From NCBI GenBank assembly GCA_036250195.1, contig JAVHZZ010000071.1:443501-507500 (forward strand): DNA of 64,000 nucleotides, read 5' to 3'. Shown here in pieces: positions 43,572-54,255 of the stretch. A program made the position numbers and the translations under genes. This DNA is from Mixophyes australis. Its lineage: Eukaryota; Chordata; Amphibia; Anura; Limnodynastidae. The notes beneath the pieces were generated by a model, which worked only from the letters and a program-made list of their open reading frames with translations, ran no database searches and was not told the DNA's origin. The first letter of the stretch is position 1; every line of letters begins with the position of its first letter.

Positions 43572-44988
43572 ATGGCGGAGAAGGGGACAGCTAAAGGCAA
43601 GGGTACTTCTGTGCCTGCTGCAGTATATTATGCCTGTTCAAAATGTAACACAAAACTTTCTGTTGGCCACACAGACCGAAACGCCCTTTGCGCAGCTTGT
43701 ACTGCAGACGCTCAGAGGCGAAACAACCCAGCCCAGGAGGGATCCTCTGCAATGGTGGAACCGCCCTGGATGAGGTCTTTTTCTTCGGCTATGGAGAAAA
43801 TGACGGCTGTGATGCTGCGGGCAATAGAGGTACGTGACAACACTACCCCACTCACACTTGCAGGCAGCCAGTCTGACGAGAATGCCACATCACAGGCAGG
43901 GTCTACCCACGGGGAAGATAGGCTAGTATCTATTTCCCAGAGGGGTAAGAGAGCCATTACTGATGCAGATCTGGAAATAGATCAGCTTTCTGATCGCTCC
44001 TCAGCCGAAGAAGGTGAGGTAGATATCGACCCAGAAGGGGAGGCTATCTATGATTCTGACTCTGGCTCCACGAGCGTGGACAGTCTTATTTGGGGAATGA
44101 GACATGCCTTAGGGTTAGCTGATCCGGAGCCCGTAGCGCCTAAGGATATATCCCTATTTAAAAGACCTAAGGCACAGTTAGCAATTTTCCCGCATTCTCC
44201 AGAAATGTTGGAGATTATTTCTGAAGCTTGGCACAAGCCAAATAAGCAGTTTATGATGCCGGGAAAGTAAGTCTCTTTATCCTCTGCCTCCTGAGGACAC
44301 AGTAAAATAGGAGACTTTGCCTAGGGTGGACACACCGGTAGCCCGGTTAGCTTCATCTTCAGCTATTCTGGTCCAAGAGCGGATAACCCTTAAGGATTAC
44401 ACTGATAAGAAGTGTGATCTGGCTCTTCGCTCAGCTTATACCGCTGTGGGAAGTTTGTTTAGGCCTAATATGGCTATAGCATGGGCCAACAAGGCTGTAC
44501 AGTTATGGATGGAGGCTTTGATTAAGGGCCTTAGAGATAACACTCCGCGTACAGAGCTAGTAGATCTAGCAGAACATGTACTAGAAACTTCGGAGTACGT
44601 AGGGAACGCTGCCATGGATGCAGTTTCGGTAAATGCCAAGGGCTCGGCTCTTACTGTAGCAGCTCGTCGTCTATGGTTACGGACGTGGTCGGTGGACGCA
44701 GACTCTAAGAAAGCTTTAGAGAATTTACCCTTTGATGGACAAACTCTATTCGGGGCGGAGCTCGAAAGGGTTATTCAGGAGACCACGGGAGGTAAGAGTA
44801 CTGCTCTACCCACGGTTTCAAACAGGCCCCGTCAGGGTAGATTTCATTCCTTTCGGAGCTTTTCCCGAGGGGGTGCCTTTAATAGAGGGTATTCCTCAGC
44901 GTCTAGATCATCGGCCATTAGAGGCAGAGGAGCTAGAGGTACAGCAAGGAGAGGTTCTGCTCGTCCAGCAGACAAGCCCTCCGCGTGA
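43572..44988 (+). pseudogene. DIRS-like gag ORF, frame-shifted
   Basis: ATG at 43572 opens MAEKGTAKGKGTSVPAAVYY with a Cys cluster (CSKCNTKL...LCAACTAD) and acidic stretches, ending at 44270 (AIFPHSPEMLEIISEAWHK). A frameshift near 44268 and a stop near 44310 separate a second part (44317-44988): VDTPVARLASSSAILVQERI, YTAVGSLFRPNMAIAWANKA and a Gly/Arg/Ser-rich tail (RGGAFNRGYSSASRSSAIRG) that suits nucleic-acid binding. Order and content match DIRS gag-like ORFs. Confidence 0.75.
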
Positions 44989-45179
44989 CATAGTTCTTCA
45001 GGGGGAGCATCAGGTGGGGGCACGTCTTCTTCAATTCAGGGATCGGTGGTGGAAATCCACGACGGATCTCTGAGTTCAAGGAGTTGTGTCCCGGGGCTAC
45101 GTCATAGATCTAGCCCACTCCTCTCCCCTCTTGCCCCCGCAGACGTGTAGCACTTTAGGAAGCCATACAAAAGCTCCTT

Positions 45180-45860
45180 TCTGCTCAAGTAATAGTTCAG
45201 GTCCCTCCTCTAGAAAGGGGGCGAGGTTTTTACTCAAACCTCTTCCTGGTGCCAAAACCAGACGCATCCTTCCGGCCCATCCTAAATCTTCGGTCTCTGA
45301 ACAAGCAGCTGAAGATTCAAAGATTTCGCATGGAATCCCTTCGCTCTGTGATAGCAGGGATAGAAAAAGGGGAGTTTTTGGCATCATTAGACATCAAGGT
45401 TGCTTACCTACATGTACCGATCTGGGAAGGACACCAGAGTCTCCTTCGGTTCACAGTAGGAAAGGCGCACTTTCAGTTCAGGGCACTCCCCTTCGGCCTG
45501 GCTACCGCTCCCAGAGTCTTTACCAAGATCATGGCAGTCATGGCCGGTCTATTGCGCCAGAAGGGCATAACAATTGTCCCTTACCTAGACGACCTTCTGT
45601 TGAAGGCACCGTCTGCGGTCCTTTTATCCCAACAGATTCAGACTGTTATTCAGTTTCTTCAGAGTCACGGTTGGGTGTTGAATTTACCCAAGTCATCGCT
45701 GGTGCCAACTCAGCAGATGCGATTCTTGGGTCTGCTTTTTGATACTCAGTCTCTGAGAGTTTATCTCCCAGCAGAAAAAGTCTTAGCTTTTCAGTCAAAG
45801 ACCAGAGTCTTGCTGAGGAAGAGGAATGTCTCTGTTCTCAGTTGCATGAAGCTCCTGGGG
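45180..45860 (+). pseudogene. DIRS-like reverse transcriptase
   Basis: The frame reads VPPLERGRGFYSNLFLVPKP, DASFRPILNLRSLNKQLK, FLASLDIKVAYLHVPI, FRALPFGLATAPRVFTKIMA, the catalytic TIVPYLDDLLL and LNLPKSSLVPTQQMRFLGLL. Asp pairs of the RT active site (LDIK and YLDD) are present. It ends at MKLLGT, beyond which RNase H and methyltransferase-type domains are missing through a deletion. No start codon in context; it was probably expressed by readthrough or frameshift. Confidence 0.85.
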
Positions 45861-46516
45861 ACGATCCATTTGAGCCTTTACAGTCTGTTGACTTACGGTA
45901 TCTTATGTGGAAGACAGTGTTTTTGTTGGCCATAGCTTCAGCACGAAGAGTGTCTGAGCTTGGGGCACTTCGCTGTGACCCTCCTTTTCTTATTTTTCAC
46001 GCAGACAGGGCAGTCCTTCGGACCAAGCCGTCTTTTGTTCCTAAAGTGGTTTCTAGATTCCACCTAAATCAGGAAATTGTTGTCCCGGCTTTTAAGGCAA
46101 AGAGGGACTCTTCAGAAGGGTCTCCGCAGTACTTGGATGTGGTGCGAGCTCTACAAATTTATGTAGATCGTACAGCGCAGGTTAGAAAGACCAGAGATTT
46201 TTTCGTTTCACCAATAAAAGAGGCTGGCCTGCTTCAAAGCAGTCAATTGCTCGGTGGATTACGTCCACGATTCGTGAGGCTTATGTTTTAGCTTCTCTAG
46301 CCGTTCCGCAGACTTTAAGGGCACATTCTACTAGGGCAGTGGGTGCCTCCTGGGCGGCTAGGCACGGCGCGTCGGCAGAACAGTTGTGTAGAGCAGCGAC
46401 TTGGTCTTCCGTCCACACATTCACAAGATTTTATAGACTTCAGGGTTTTGCATCGGCTGATGCAAGCTTTGGTCGCAGGATTATGCGTGCAGCTGGTCCA
46501 GAGCATTCCCACCCTT
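45861..46516 (+). pseudogene. DIRS-like tyrosine recombinase
   Basis: The frame DLRYLMWKTVFLLAIASARR, VSELGALRCDPPFLIFHADR and QYLDVVRALQIYVDRTAQVR contains the first catalytic Arg (SARRVSEL). Near 46230 a frameshift occurs; the remainder (ISRWI-like, then LRAHSTRAVGASWAARHG with H-x-x-R, and SVHTFTRFYRL with the catalytic Tyr) is in another frame up to 46516. An intact version of the C-terminal half lies at 50228-50554. Joined directly to RT by the internal deletion. Confidence 0.8.
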
Positions 46517-46535
46517 GAGGAAGCTTTGGTATATC

Positions 46536-46630
46536 CCCAATGTCTCGCAGTGTCCCCCAATGGCAGGGAAGAGAAAATGGGATTTTTACTCACCGTAAAA
46601 TCCGTTTCTCTGACTCCATTGGGGGACACT
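46536..46630 (+). repeat. DIRS-like internal complementary region
   Basis: Its first half is complementary to the left end (CAGTGTCCCCCAATGGCAGG, then GAAGAGAAA) and its second half to the right end (ATGGGATTTTTACTCACCG, then TAAAATCCG). The junction in the middle fixes the element ends at 42459 and 46909. Confidence 0.85.
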
Positions 46631-46744
46631 GCGCACCCTCCCTTGCTCTGTATATAGTTCTGTGTGTGGAAATTTTGATTATGGTTCTTTATTATTAAGA
46701 CCTGTCTAGGTTATGTTACCTCCTTAAGTTCACTCTTTGTTAGT

Positions 46745-46909
46745 CAAAACTGAGGATCTCTCTGGAGAGGAGGGGCATAGCAGGGGAGGAGTCCAAAGAT
46801 TTAACAGTTAAAGTGACAAGAACTCCTGAGCCCACTACTATACCCATTGTCTCGCAGTGTCCCCCAATGGAGTCAGAGAAACGGATTTTACGGTGAGTAA
46901 AAATCCCAT
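46745..46909 (+). repeat. DIRS-like right inverted terminal repeat
   Basis: Reverse complement of the left terminal repeat, with an extra outer segment ending GAGTAAAAATCCCAT that is present only at this end and in the ICR, as usual for DIRS. Confidence 0.85.
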
Positions 46910-47875
46910 TTTTCCAGCAGTAATTCAAGCGATACCCAAGGGAGAATTAATTAGAACGGAATTGTTCTGATGATAACATCTATGATCAAAGATAAAATGA
47001 ACTGAAATCTAGGCTTGAACGAAAAGCAGAAAGATCAGTGAACAGCAAATAGCCAATATCTTCCAGAAACATTGGAATATCCTAAAGTCTGATTATGACC
47101 TGAAAGAAGTGTTAGAGGATAGGATCTCTATGACATGGTGTAGATCTAAGAATTTGGGGTTTCATTTAGTCCACAGTTTCTCACCATTTGAAAAGAGAAT
47201 TTCTAATCGACCAATGGGTTTTTTCAAATATGGCGTGTGCCGGGCATGCCAATTTATGATACAAACAAAGGAGTATAAAGATCGGTTCTCGAGAGTTAAA
47301 TCAAAGGATTCATAAATTGTAACCCTCCGAATGTTATTTACTGCTTAACTTGTCCCTGTAACTTAAACTAAGGTGGCATGACAGGCAGGTCACTCAAAAA
47401 TAGAATCTTGGAGCATGTAAACAACATAAAGAGAGTCAAGAGAGACAGAGATAATTTAAAACAACTAACATATGTTGAAAGGCACTTTATGAAGTGCTAT
47501 GACTGTGATCCAAGATCACTACAGGCCTTTGTCGATCAAGATGGGTTTGAGAGGAGGAGATCTCCATCAGGAGTTCAAGAGGGAATCAAAGAGAATTATC
47601 CTTATGGATTGTTTAGCTCTTATCTGATACAGGGCAACTCAGTTATGATATAATCACGATAAACATTTGACATTCTTATAATTCATATGAATACACTAAT
47701 AAAAACTGTGTTTCATTTATCAAAGGTGATCGCTAGATATGGAAAGCAATTGTTATACAGAAAGGTAGTTACTTGCAAACTAAACTAATAGATTAGAATG
47801 TATAATAGATATTTACTAATGGCATCATTTGGCATTACATATAGGTAATTATAATTTCCACATATCATTGTGTTC

Positions 47876-48224
47876 TCATTTTTTACACAACTTATGCACT
47901 TTCATTTTTGGGGTTTTATTACATTTTATTTTTGCTATCCACTCCATTGAACTCATCTGTGTCAGCAGTGTTTCACAGTCCTGATTTACAGCTCGATCTT
48001 GCTCCAGCACCTTCCCTTGTACTGTGTTGCTCTCTAGCTCCAACTCTACACAGTCCACATCTGGTATTATACCATCCTCTACTCTGCACTGCCAATCTGT
48101 TATACTGGTAAAGGTTGGTACTGCATCCTGTTGCAAACTCCGTAAACCTGCTAAATCTGGTCGAGGTGCATCCTGCATCCCAGTTGCCATAGAGATCTTA
48201 GCTCAACATCTCATTGTGTAGTCC
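47876..48224. other. Non-coding part of the Penelope-like unit
   Basis: A 104-codon minus-strand frame (47876-48190) is conserved in copy 2 at 51440-51754, but the conservation is explained by the duplication. It encodes no recognisable domain and may be a relic of an unknown ORF (MATGMQDAPRPDLAGLRSLQ). Confidence 0.3.
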
Positions 48225-48385
48225 AGGGTTTCCCAAACCCAGTCCTCAGGGCTCCCCAACAGTGCAGGTTTTCCGGATCACGTGACATAATTAGGACCAC
48301 CTGTGGATCTGTTACAATGTGTCATTCAGTAATGAATACACCTGTGCTCCAGGAAGGAGATATGGAAAACCTGCACTGTTGGGGA
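48225..48385. mobile_element. Fold-back element unique to duplication copy 1
   Basis: Inverted arms CCCCAACAGTGCAGGTTTTC (near 48253) and GAAAACCTGCACTGTTGGGG (near 48365). It is absent from the matching site near 51790, so it inserted after the local duplication, or was lost from copy 2 with flanking bases. Confidence 0.65.
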
Positions 48386-49889
48386 ATTAAGTTACCACTA
48401 CTCGGGATTAAGTCCTGGTTACAACCAAGCACCGGCAAACACATCTGGTTCTATAGGAAAGGAGGTTGCTAAAGATGAAGCTCTCATCAACGACAGGTTC
48501 TGGTAACTTAACTAGTAAGGTGACTTGTGACAAAGTAAAAATTATTATATTGTGACTCTATTGTATCGCTGGAAATAGTGTTGATGAATGTATGTTTTAT
48601 TCCTGTACATGTCCGATACATCATTTTTGTATTAGCTTCTCAAGTCTTGTTTTTGAAATAAATAAGAATGTTTAGAGAGCTATGTTTATATTTGCATCAA
48701 AACTCTCAAAATTCATATCATGTATAGTTATTTAAATTTAAGCCAAAACTTAATTTCAGAAGTTACTTTTGTTTTTGTTATAGGAAATTTTTATTTGGAT
48801 TTATGCCTTACTTTAGTTTTTATAGTATCATAAACAAATCCGTTTAATATTAAGTTCAAGCCTTGTTTTGGAGCTCAACATAGCTGTATTAGCTCTGCCA
48901 TATTCCAGCCCACGTCTCATTTTAGTGCTTGAGGTGTTTATATTTTAGCCCTGTTTCCATCTAAGTCCAAGCCTCGGTTTGGAGCTGAATGTGTTTGCGT
49001 GTATTAGTTTTCTTTTATTTAAGTCCAAGCCTCGTTTTGGTGTTTATATGCATTAAATGTGTTTCTAAATCCAAACCTCATTTTTGACTCCATCTAAAAG
49101 AATGCAGCCTCACTTTGAATTTCATTCAAGCCTCATTGTGAGTTATGCGAGGACTTCCGTACAGGATCTTTGTCTCCACGGCGGCACTTTAATGGCTGCT
49201 ATACACTTTAAAAAGTCAATTAGTAACATTCAGAAAGACTCAAATCTGAGGAGTCAAAACGCGTTGGTAACTGTGGTGATTCCTCGCTGACCAGGACGTT
49301 CACTTGGTTGGTGATTGGAAGAATTCCGGGACTAATTTCAGCTTTACCTTCCTCCGTGTCTATTCGTGTGAGCTTTGTGGTAGGGTCATCCACCCAATAT
49401 TTATGTAGATGGTACTTATTTGTGCACCAGTTTTTATCTATATGGAACGTGAGTGTATTTTTAAATATCTGGTATCGGTGTAATAAAGAATAATGCAGTA
49501 GATATTTTAGGTCTTTTTTCACATTTCCATATTGGGAGCTATATACTGAAAGAAGACTCTATGAAGATCAATGTAGAGAATACAACGCAATAATACAAGA
49601 AGCTTTTAAGGAAGCACATTATATAAGTGGGTTACCCCATTCACCTACACGTGGTTCACTGGTTTCCAGTGACAACTGCACCACCAGGAACTGAACACCA
49701 GTTATTGTACAAGAAAAATCGTTAGTCTTTGGACTTTAATGCTCTTCTGGGTGGAGGATATTTAAGTGTTAACATACTACACTATGTGTTATATATTATC
49801 CAGCTGGGAAGTGTTGCTTTTTGAAGACTTCCACTGGTCTCTTAACCTACATATACTTGTGAGCGCCCAAGCACGTATATAATATATAA

Positions 49890-49901
<12 letters not shown>

Positions 49902-49929
<28 letters not shown>

Positions 49930-50039
49930 TTTATATTATTTGACTTCTAAATATCTATATTATATATATTGTTTGACTTAAAGATACCAGAACTGAAGAA
50001 CTAAGTTATTGCATGTTACTTAAAATGTATTTTATACAT

Positions 50040-50082
<43 letters not shown>

Positions 50083-50085
50083 CAT
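49902..50085. repeat. (TA)n microsatellites
   Basis: Two TA tracts (49895-49925 and 50044-50081) at the junction between the two duplicated blocks; such tracts can promote the break and rejoining. Confidence 0.85.
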
Positions 50086-50227
50086 GTATAAAATATATAG
50101 TGTAGTATTTTCAGGAGAGTGATTCCAAAAACCAGTAGGTGTCACAGATGTGTACCAGATCTGTATTCCAACAAAGCTCAAAACACATGAATCCTGGGTT
50201 ATTCAGCTTGAACCATATACCATAGAC

Positions 50228-50554
50228 CAGAGATCTTTTCGTTTCGCCAATAAAAGAGGCTGGCCTGCTTCAAAGCAGTCAATTGCTCGGTGGATTACGT
50301 CCACGATTCGTGAGGCTTATGTTTTAGCTTCTCTAGCCGTTCCGCAGACTTTAAGGGCACATTCTACCAGGGCAGTGGGTGCCTCCTGGGCGGCTAGGCA
50401 CGGCGTGTCGGCAGAACAGTTGTGTAGAGCAGCGACTTGGTTTTCCGTCCACACATTCACAAGATTTTATAGACTTCAGGGTTTTGCATGGGCTGATGCA
50501 AGCTTTGGTCGCAGGATTATGCGTGCAGCTGGTCCAGAGCATTCTCACCCTTGA
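50228..50554 (+). pseudogene. DIRS-like tyrosine recombinase C-terminal fragment
   Basis: Matches 46191-46516 but in one open frame: RSFRFANKRGWPASKQSIAR, WITSTIREAYVLASLAVPQT, LRAHSTRAVGASWAARHG (H-x-x-R) and SVHTFTRFYRL (Tyr), ending SHP-stop. It lacks the N-terminal half and is fused directly to Penelope-like sequence at 50560, so it is a passenger of the local duplication and not an active gene. Confidence 0.8.
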
Positions 50555-50559
50555 GGGAG

Positions 50560-53345
50560 AATGAAATCTAGGCTTGAACGAAAAGCAGAAAGATCAGTGA
50601 ACAGCAAATAGCCAATATCTTCCAGAAACATTGGAATATCCTAAAGTCTGATTGTGACCTGAAAGAAGTGTTAGAGGATAGGATCTCTATGACATGGTGT
50701 AGATCTAAGAATTTGGGGTTTCATTTAGTCCACAGTTTCTCACCATTTGAAAAGAGAATTTCTAATAAACCAATGGGTTGTTTCAAATATGGCGTGTGCC
50801 GGGCATGCCAATTTATGATACAAACAAAGGAGTATAAAGATCGGTTCTCGAGAGTTAAATCAAAGGATTCATAAATTGTAACCCTCCGAATGTTATTTAC
50901 TGCTTAACTTGTCCCTGTAACTTATACTATGGTGGCATGACAGGCAGGTCACTCAAAAATAGAATCTTGGAGCATGTAATCAACATAAAGAGAGTCAAGA
51001 GAGACAGAGATAATTTAAAACAAGTAACATATGTTGAAAGGCACTTTATGAAGTGCCATGACTGTGATCCAAGATCACTACAGGCATTTGTCATGGAACA
51101 GATCAAGATGGGTTTGAGAGGAGGAGATCTCCATCGGGAGCTCAAGAGGGAAACAAAGAGAATTCTCCTTATGGATTGTTTAGCTCTTATCTGATACAGG
51201 GCAACTCAGTTATGTTATAATCACGATAAACATTTGACATTCTTATAATTCATATGAATACACTGTAATAAAAACTGTGTTTCATTTATCAAAGGTGATC
51301 GCTAGATATGGAAAGCAATTGTTATACAGAAAGGTAGTTACTTGCAAACTAATAGATTAGAATGTATAATAGATATTTACTAATGGCATCATTTGGCATT
51401 ACATATAGGTAATTATAAACTCCACATATCATTGTGTTCTCATTTTTTACACAACTTATGCACTTTCATTTTTGGGGTTTTATGACATTTTATTTTTGCT
51501 ATCCACTCCATTGAACTCATCTGTGTCAGCAGTGTTTCACAGTCCTGATTTACAGCTCGATCTTGCTCCAGCACCTTCCCTTGTACTGTGTTGCTCTCTA
51601 GCTCCAACTCTACACAGTCCACATCTGGTATTATGCCATCCTCTACTCTGCACTGCCAATCTGTTCTACTGGTGAAGGTTGGTACTGCATCCTGTTGCAA
51701 ACTCCATATACCTGCTAAATTTGGTCCTGGTGCATCCTGCATCCCAGTTGCCATAGAGATCTCAGCTCAACATCTCATTGCGTAGTCCTCTGTGGTGCCC
51801 ACTTACCTGAATTAAGTTACCACTACTCGAGATTAAGCCCTGGGGACAACCGAGCACCGGCAAACACATCTGGTTCTATAGGAAAGGAGGTTGCTAAAGA
51901 TGAAGCTCTCATCAACGACAGGTTCTGGTAACTTAACTGGTAGGGTGACTTGTGACAAAGTAAAAATATTTATATTGTGACTATTGTATCGCTGGAAATA
52001 GTGTTGATGAATGTATGTTTTATTCCTGTACATGTCCGATACATCATTTTTGTATTAGCTTCTCAAGTCTTGTTTTTGGGATAAATAAGAATGTTTAGAG
52101 AGCTATGTTTATATTTGGATCAAAACTCTCAAAATTCATATCATGTATAGTTCTGTTTAAATTCAAGCCAAAACTTCATTTCAGAAGTAATTTTTTTTTT
52201 ATTATAGAAAAGTTTTATTTAGATTTATGCCTTATTTTAGTTTTTATAGTATCATAAACAAATCCGTTTAATATTGAGTTCAAGCCTTGTTTTGGAGCTC
52301 AACATAGCTGTAAGTATTAGCTCTGCCATATTCCAGCACACGTCTCGTTTTAGTGCTTGAGGTCTTTATGTTTTAGCCCTGTTTCCATCTAAGTCCAAGC
52401 CTCGGTTTGGAGCTGAATGTGTTTGCGTGTATTAGTTTTCTTTTATTTAAGTCCAATCCTCGTTTTGGTATTTATATGCATTAAATCTGTTTCTAAATCC
52501 AAACCTCATTTTTGACTCCATCTAAAAGAATGCAGCCTCACTTTGAATTTCCTTCAAGCCTCATTGCGAGTTAAGCGACGACTTCCGTACAGGATCTTTG
52601 TCTCCACGGCGGCACTTTATTGGCTGCTATACACTTTAAAAAGTCAGACAATTAGTAACATTGAGAGAGACTCAAATCTGAGGAGTCAAAACGCGTTGGT
52701 CACTGTGGTGATTCCTCGCTGACCAGGACGTTCACTTGGTTGGTGATTGGAAGGAGAATTCCGGGACTAATTTCAGCTTTACCTTCCTCCGAGTCTTCGT
52801 GTGAGCTTTGTGGTAGGGTCATCCACCCTATATTTATGTAGATGGTACCTATTTGTGCACCAGTTTTTATCTATATGGAATGTGAGTGTATTTTTAAATA
52901 TTTGGTATTGGTGTAATAAAGAATAATGCAGTAGATATTTTTAGGTCTTTTTTCACATTTCCATATTGGGAGCTATATACTGAAAGAAGACTTTATGAAG
53001 ATCAATGTAGAGAATACAACGCAATAATACAAGAAGCTTTTAAGGAAGCACATTATATAAGGGGGTTACCCCATTCACCTACACGTGGTTCACTGGTTTC
53101 CAGAGACAACTGCACCACTAGGAACTGAACACCAGTTATTGTACAAGAAAAATCGTTAGTCTTTGGACTTTAATGCTCTTCTGGGTGGAGGATATTTAAG
53201 TGTTAACATACTACACTATGTGTTATATATTATCCAGCTGGGAAGTGTTGCTTTTTGAAGACTTCCACTGGTCTCTTAACCTACATATACTTGTGAGCGC
53301 CCAAGCACGTATATAATATATAATAATTATATATATATATATAAT
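50560..53345 (+). mobile_element. Penelope-like element remnant, copy 2
   Basis: Linker domain at 50668-50874 (MTWCRSKNLGFHLVHSFSPF, then GCFKYGVCRACQFM) and GIY-YIG region at 50881-51194. The latter is intact over its core: NPPNVIYCLTCPCNLYYGGM, TGRSLKNRILEHV, then MEQIKMGLRGGDLHRELKRE. Penelope-like elements use RT plus a GIY-YIG nuclease for insertion. The RT is absent and the two segments are in different frames, so the copy is dead. Confidence 0.75.
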
Positions 53346-53349
53346 TATT

Positions 53350-53960
53350 TATATTATTTCACATCAAACCACATATACGATGTGTACCAGATAAATATAA
53401 ATTATTTTGCTTATCTGTACAGGTTCCTGTTGGCTCAATATTGCTTGTCTAGTTCACACCATACATAGATATAAAGAATGAGAAATCCCATATAGTATCT
53501 TCATAAAAACAAATTTATTGAATAATATAAAAATTGCACATTCACAAAAAATAAAAGAATCAAAGTCTTATCTGTAATCAAGGTGTAATTATACCAGTAC
53601 TCACTGTCATTAATCACCACCAGGGGCAGGCTAGGCTGGGGGGCACCTGCCCACCGGGCCGGTCACATAATGGGCTACCTTGGGCTGGATCACTTAGCCA
53701 CTAGCCTTTTTTTCCCTTTAAAATGGTCCTAATAGGCTGTTGAATCGAGGTTTCCCCCCAGGGCTAAAATTTGCCACCCCTCCCCTGATCACCACTCAGT
53801 GGAGTCAGAAAACAAAAGATTGAATTACTGGTGGTTCAATTCCAATATTGGATACAGAGAAAGTTTGAGAAATATATCACATGTAATGACCTCAACACGT
53901 TTCGTCTACTAGAGACTTTATCAGGAGAACAAATTCACCTATATGTGCATTTATTACTTA
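53350..53960 (-). mobile_element. Reversed Penelope-like terminal segment (candidate)
   Basis: On the minus strand the part near 53925-53885 reads CTGATAAAGTC...AGACGAAACGTG. This resembles a hammerhead ribozyme core (CUGANGA, stem II GUCU/AGAC, GAAAC) with G-to-A in the CUGANGA box. A hAT-like insertion splits the segment. Penelope terminal repeats commonly carry such motifs. Confidence 0.4.
53621..53788. mobile_element. hAT-type MITE with 8-bp target duplication
   Basis: 168 bp starting CAGGGGCAGG and ending CCCTCCCCTG, inverted ends that begin CAGGGG. It is flanked by ATCACCAC at 53613-53620 and 53789-53796. An 8-bp duplication with CAGGG ends is characteristic of hAT elements. Non-coding. 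Confidence 0.85.
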
Positions 53961-54255
53961 TACTATAGCTGGTGGCCATTTTGCACATGCACAGTTCATA
54001 TTCTTCAGTGCGCATGCGCGGCTTGAGAATTAAGTGCAGATCGTTCATGATTGCACCAAGTAAACATCTAGGAATGCCTCACATTACCTGTAAAATATAT
54101 CAGAAACAGAGGCAGAGGATCTAAGAGACCTCATATATGTGGCTTAACAATTTCTTACAAGTGGCAGCCATAACAATTCCATGCACGGCACCAGTTAGCT
54201 TATTGTGGTGCACACCTGTCTCGTTCGCAAATTAGATAAGGGCAACATAACCCAT

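Larger units (their letters stand above)
42459..46909 (+). mobile_element. DIRS-like retroelement with inverted termini and ICR
   Basis: The ends are inverted repeats of about 130 bp: CCATTGGGGGACACTGCGAG at 42475 and its complement near 46870, continuing through TGAGCCCACTAC and TTAACAG. An internal complementary region at 46536-46630 joins the complements of both outermost ends, the hallmark of DIRS elements that replicate through circles. ORFs run gag, RT, recombinase on the plus strand. An internal deletion near 45860 removes RNase H and the start of the recombinase, so this copy is non-autonomous. Confidence 0.85.
46191..49905 (+). repeat. Local duplication, copy 1
   Basis: Matches 50228-53345 in the same orientation (offset about 4037 over the DIRS part, 3559 after 47004). 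Copy 2 lacks about 480 bp (46517-47003 equivalents), and copy 1 has a fold-back insertion at 48225-48385. Divergence is a few percent. Confidence 0.85.
46920..49905 (+). mobile_element. Penelope-like element remnant, copy 1
   Basis: The end of the reverse transcriptase (ERNCSDDNIYDQR-like), then a linker domain: MTWCRSKNLGFHLVHSFSPF and GFFKYGVCRACQFM. A GIY-YIG endonuclease region follows at 47325-47600 (NPPNVIYCLTCPC...GGMTGRSLKNRILEHV). Here the YIG part is broken by TAA. The 5' RT is missing. Downstream non-coding DNA to about 49905 is shared with copy 2, and near 49245 it contains CTGAGGAGTCAAAACGCG, a hammerhead-like motif typical of Penelope terminal repeats. Confidence 0.7.
50228..53345 (+). 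repeat. Local duplication, copy 2
   Basis: Second copy of 46191-49905, starting inside the DIRS-like recombinase. The join at about 50558 skips the ICR, the right terminal repeat and the first part of the Penelope-like sequence present in copy 1. Confidence 0.85.

Noticed and set aside
47876..48190. Minus-strand 104-codon frame kept in both Penelope-like copies
   Set aside because: Conservation is expected from the local duplication; no domain and no start context.
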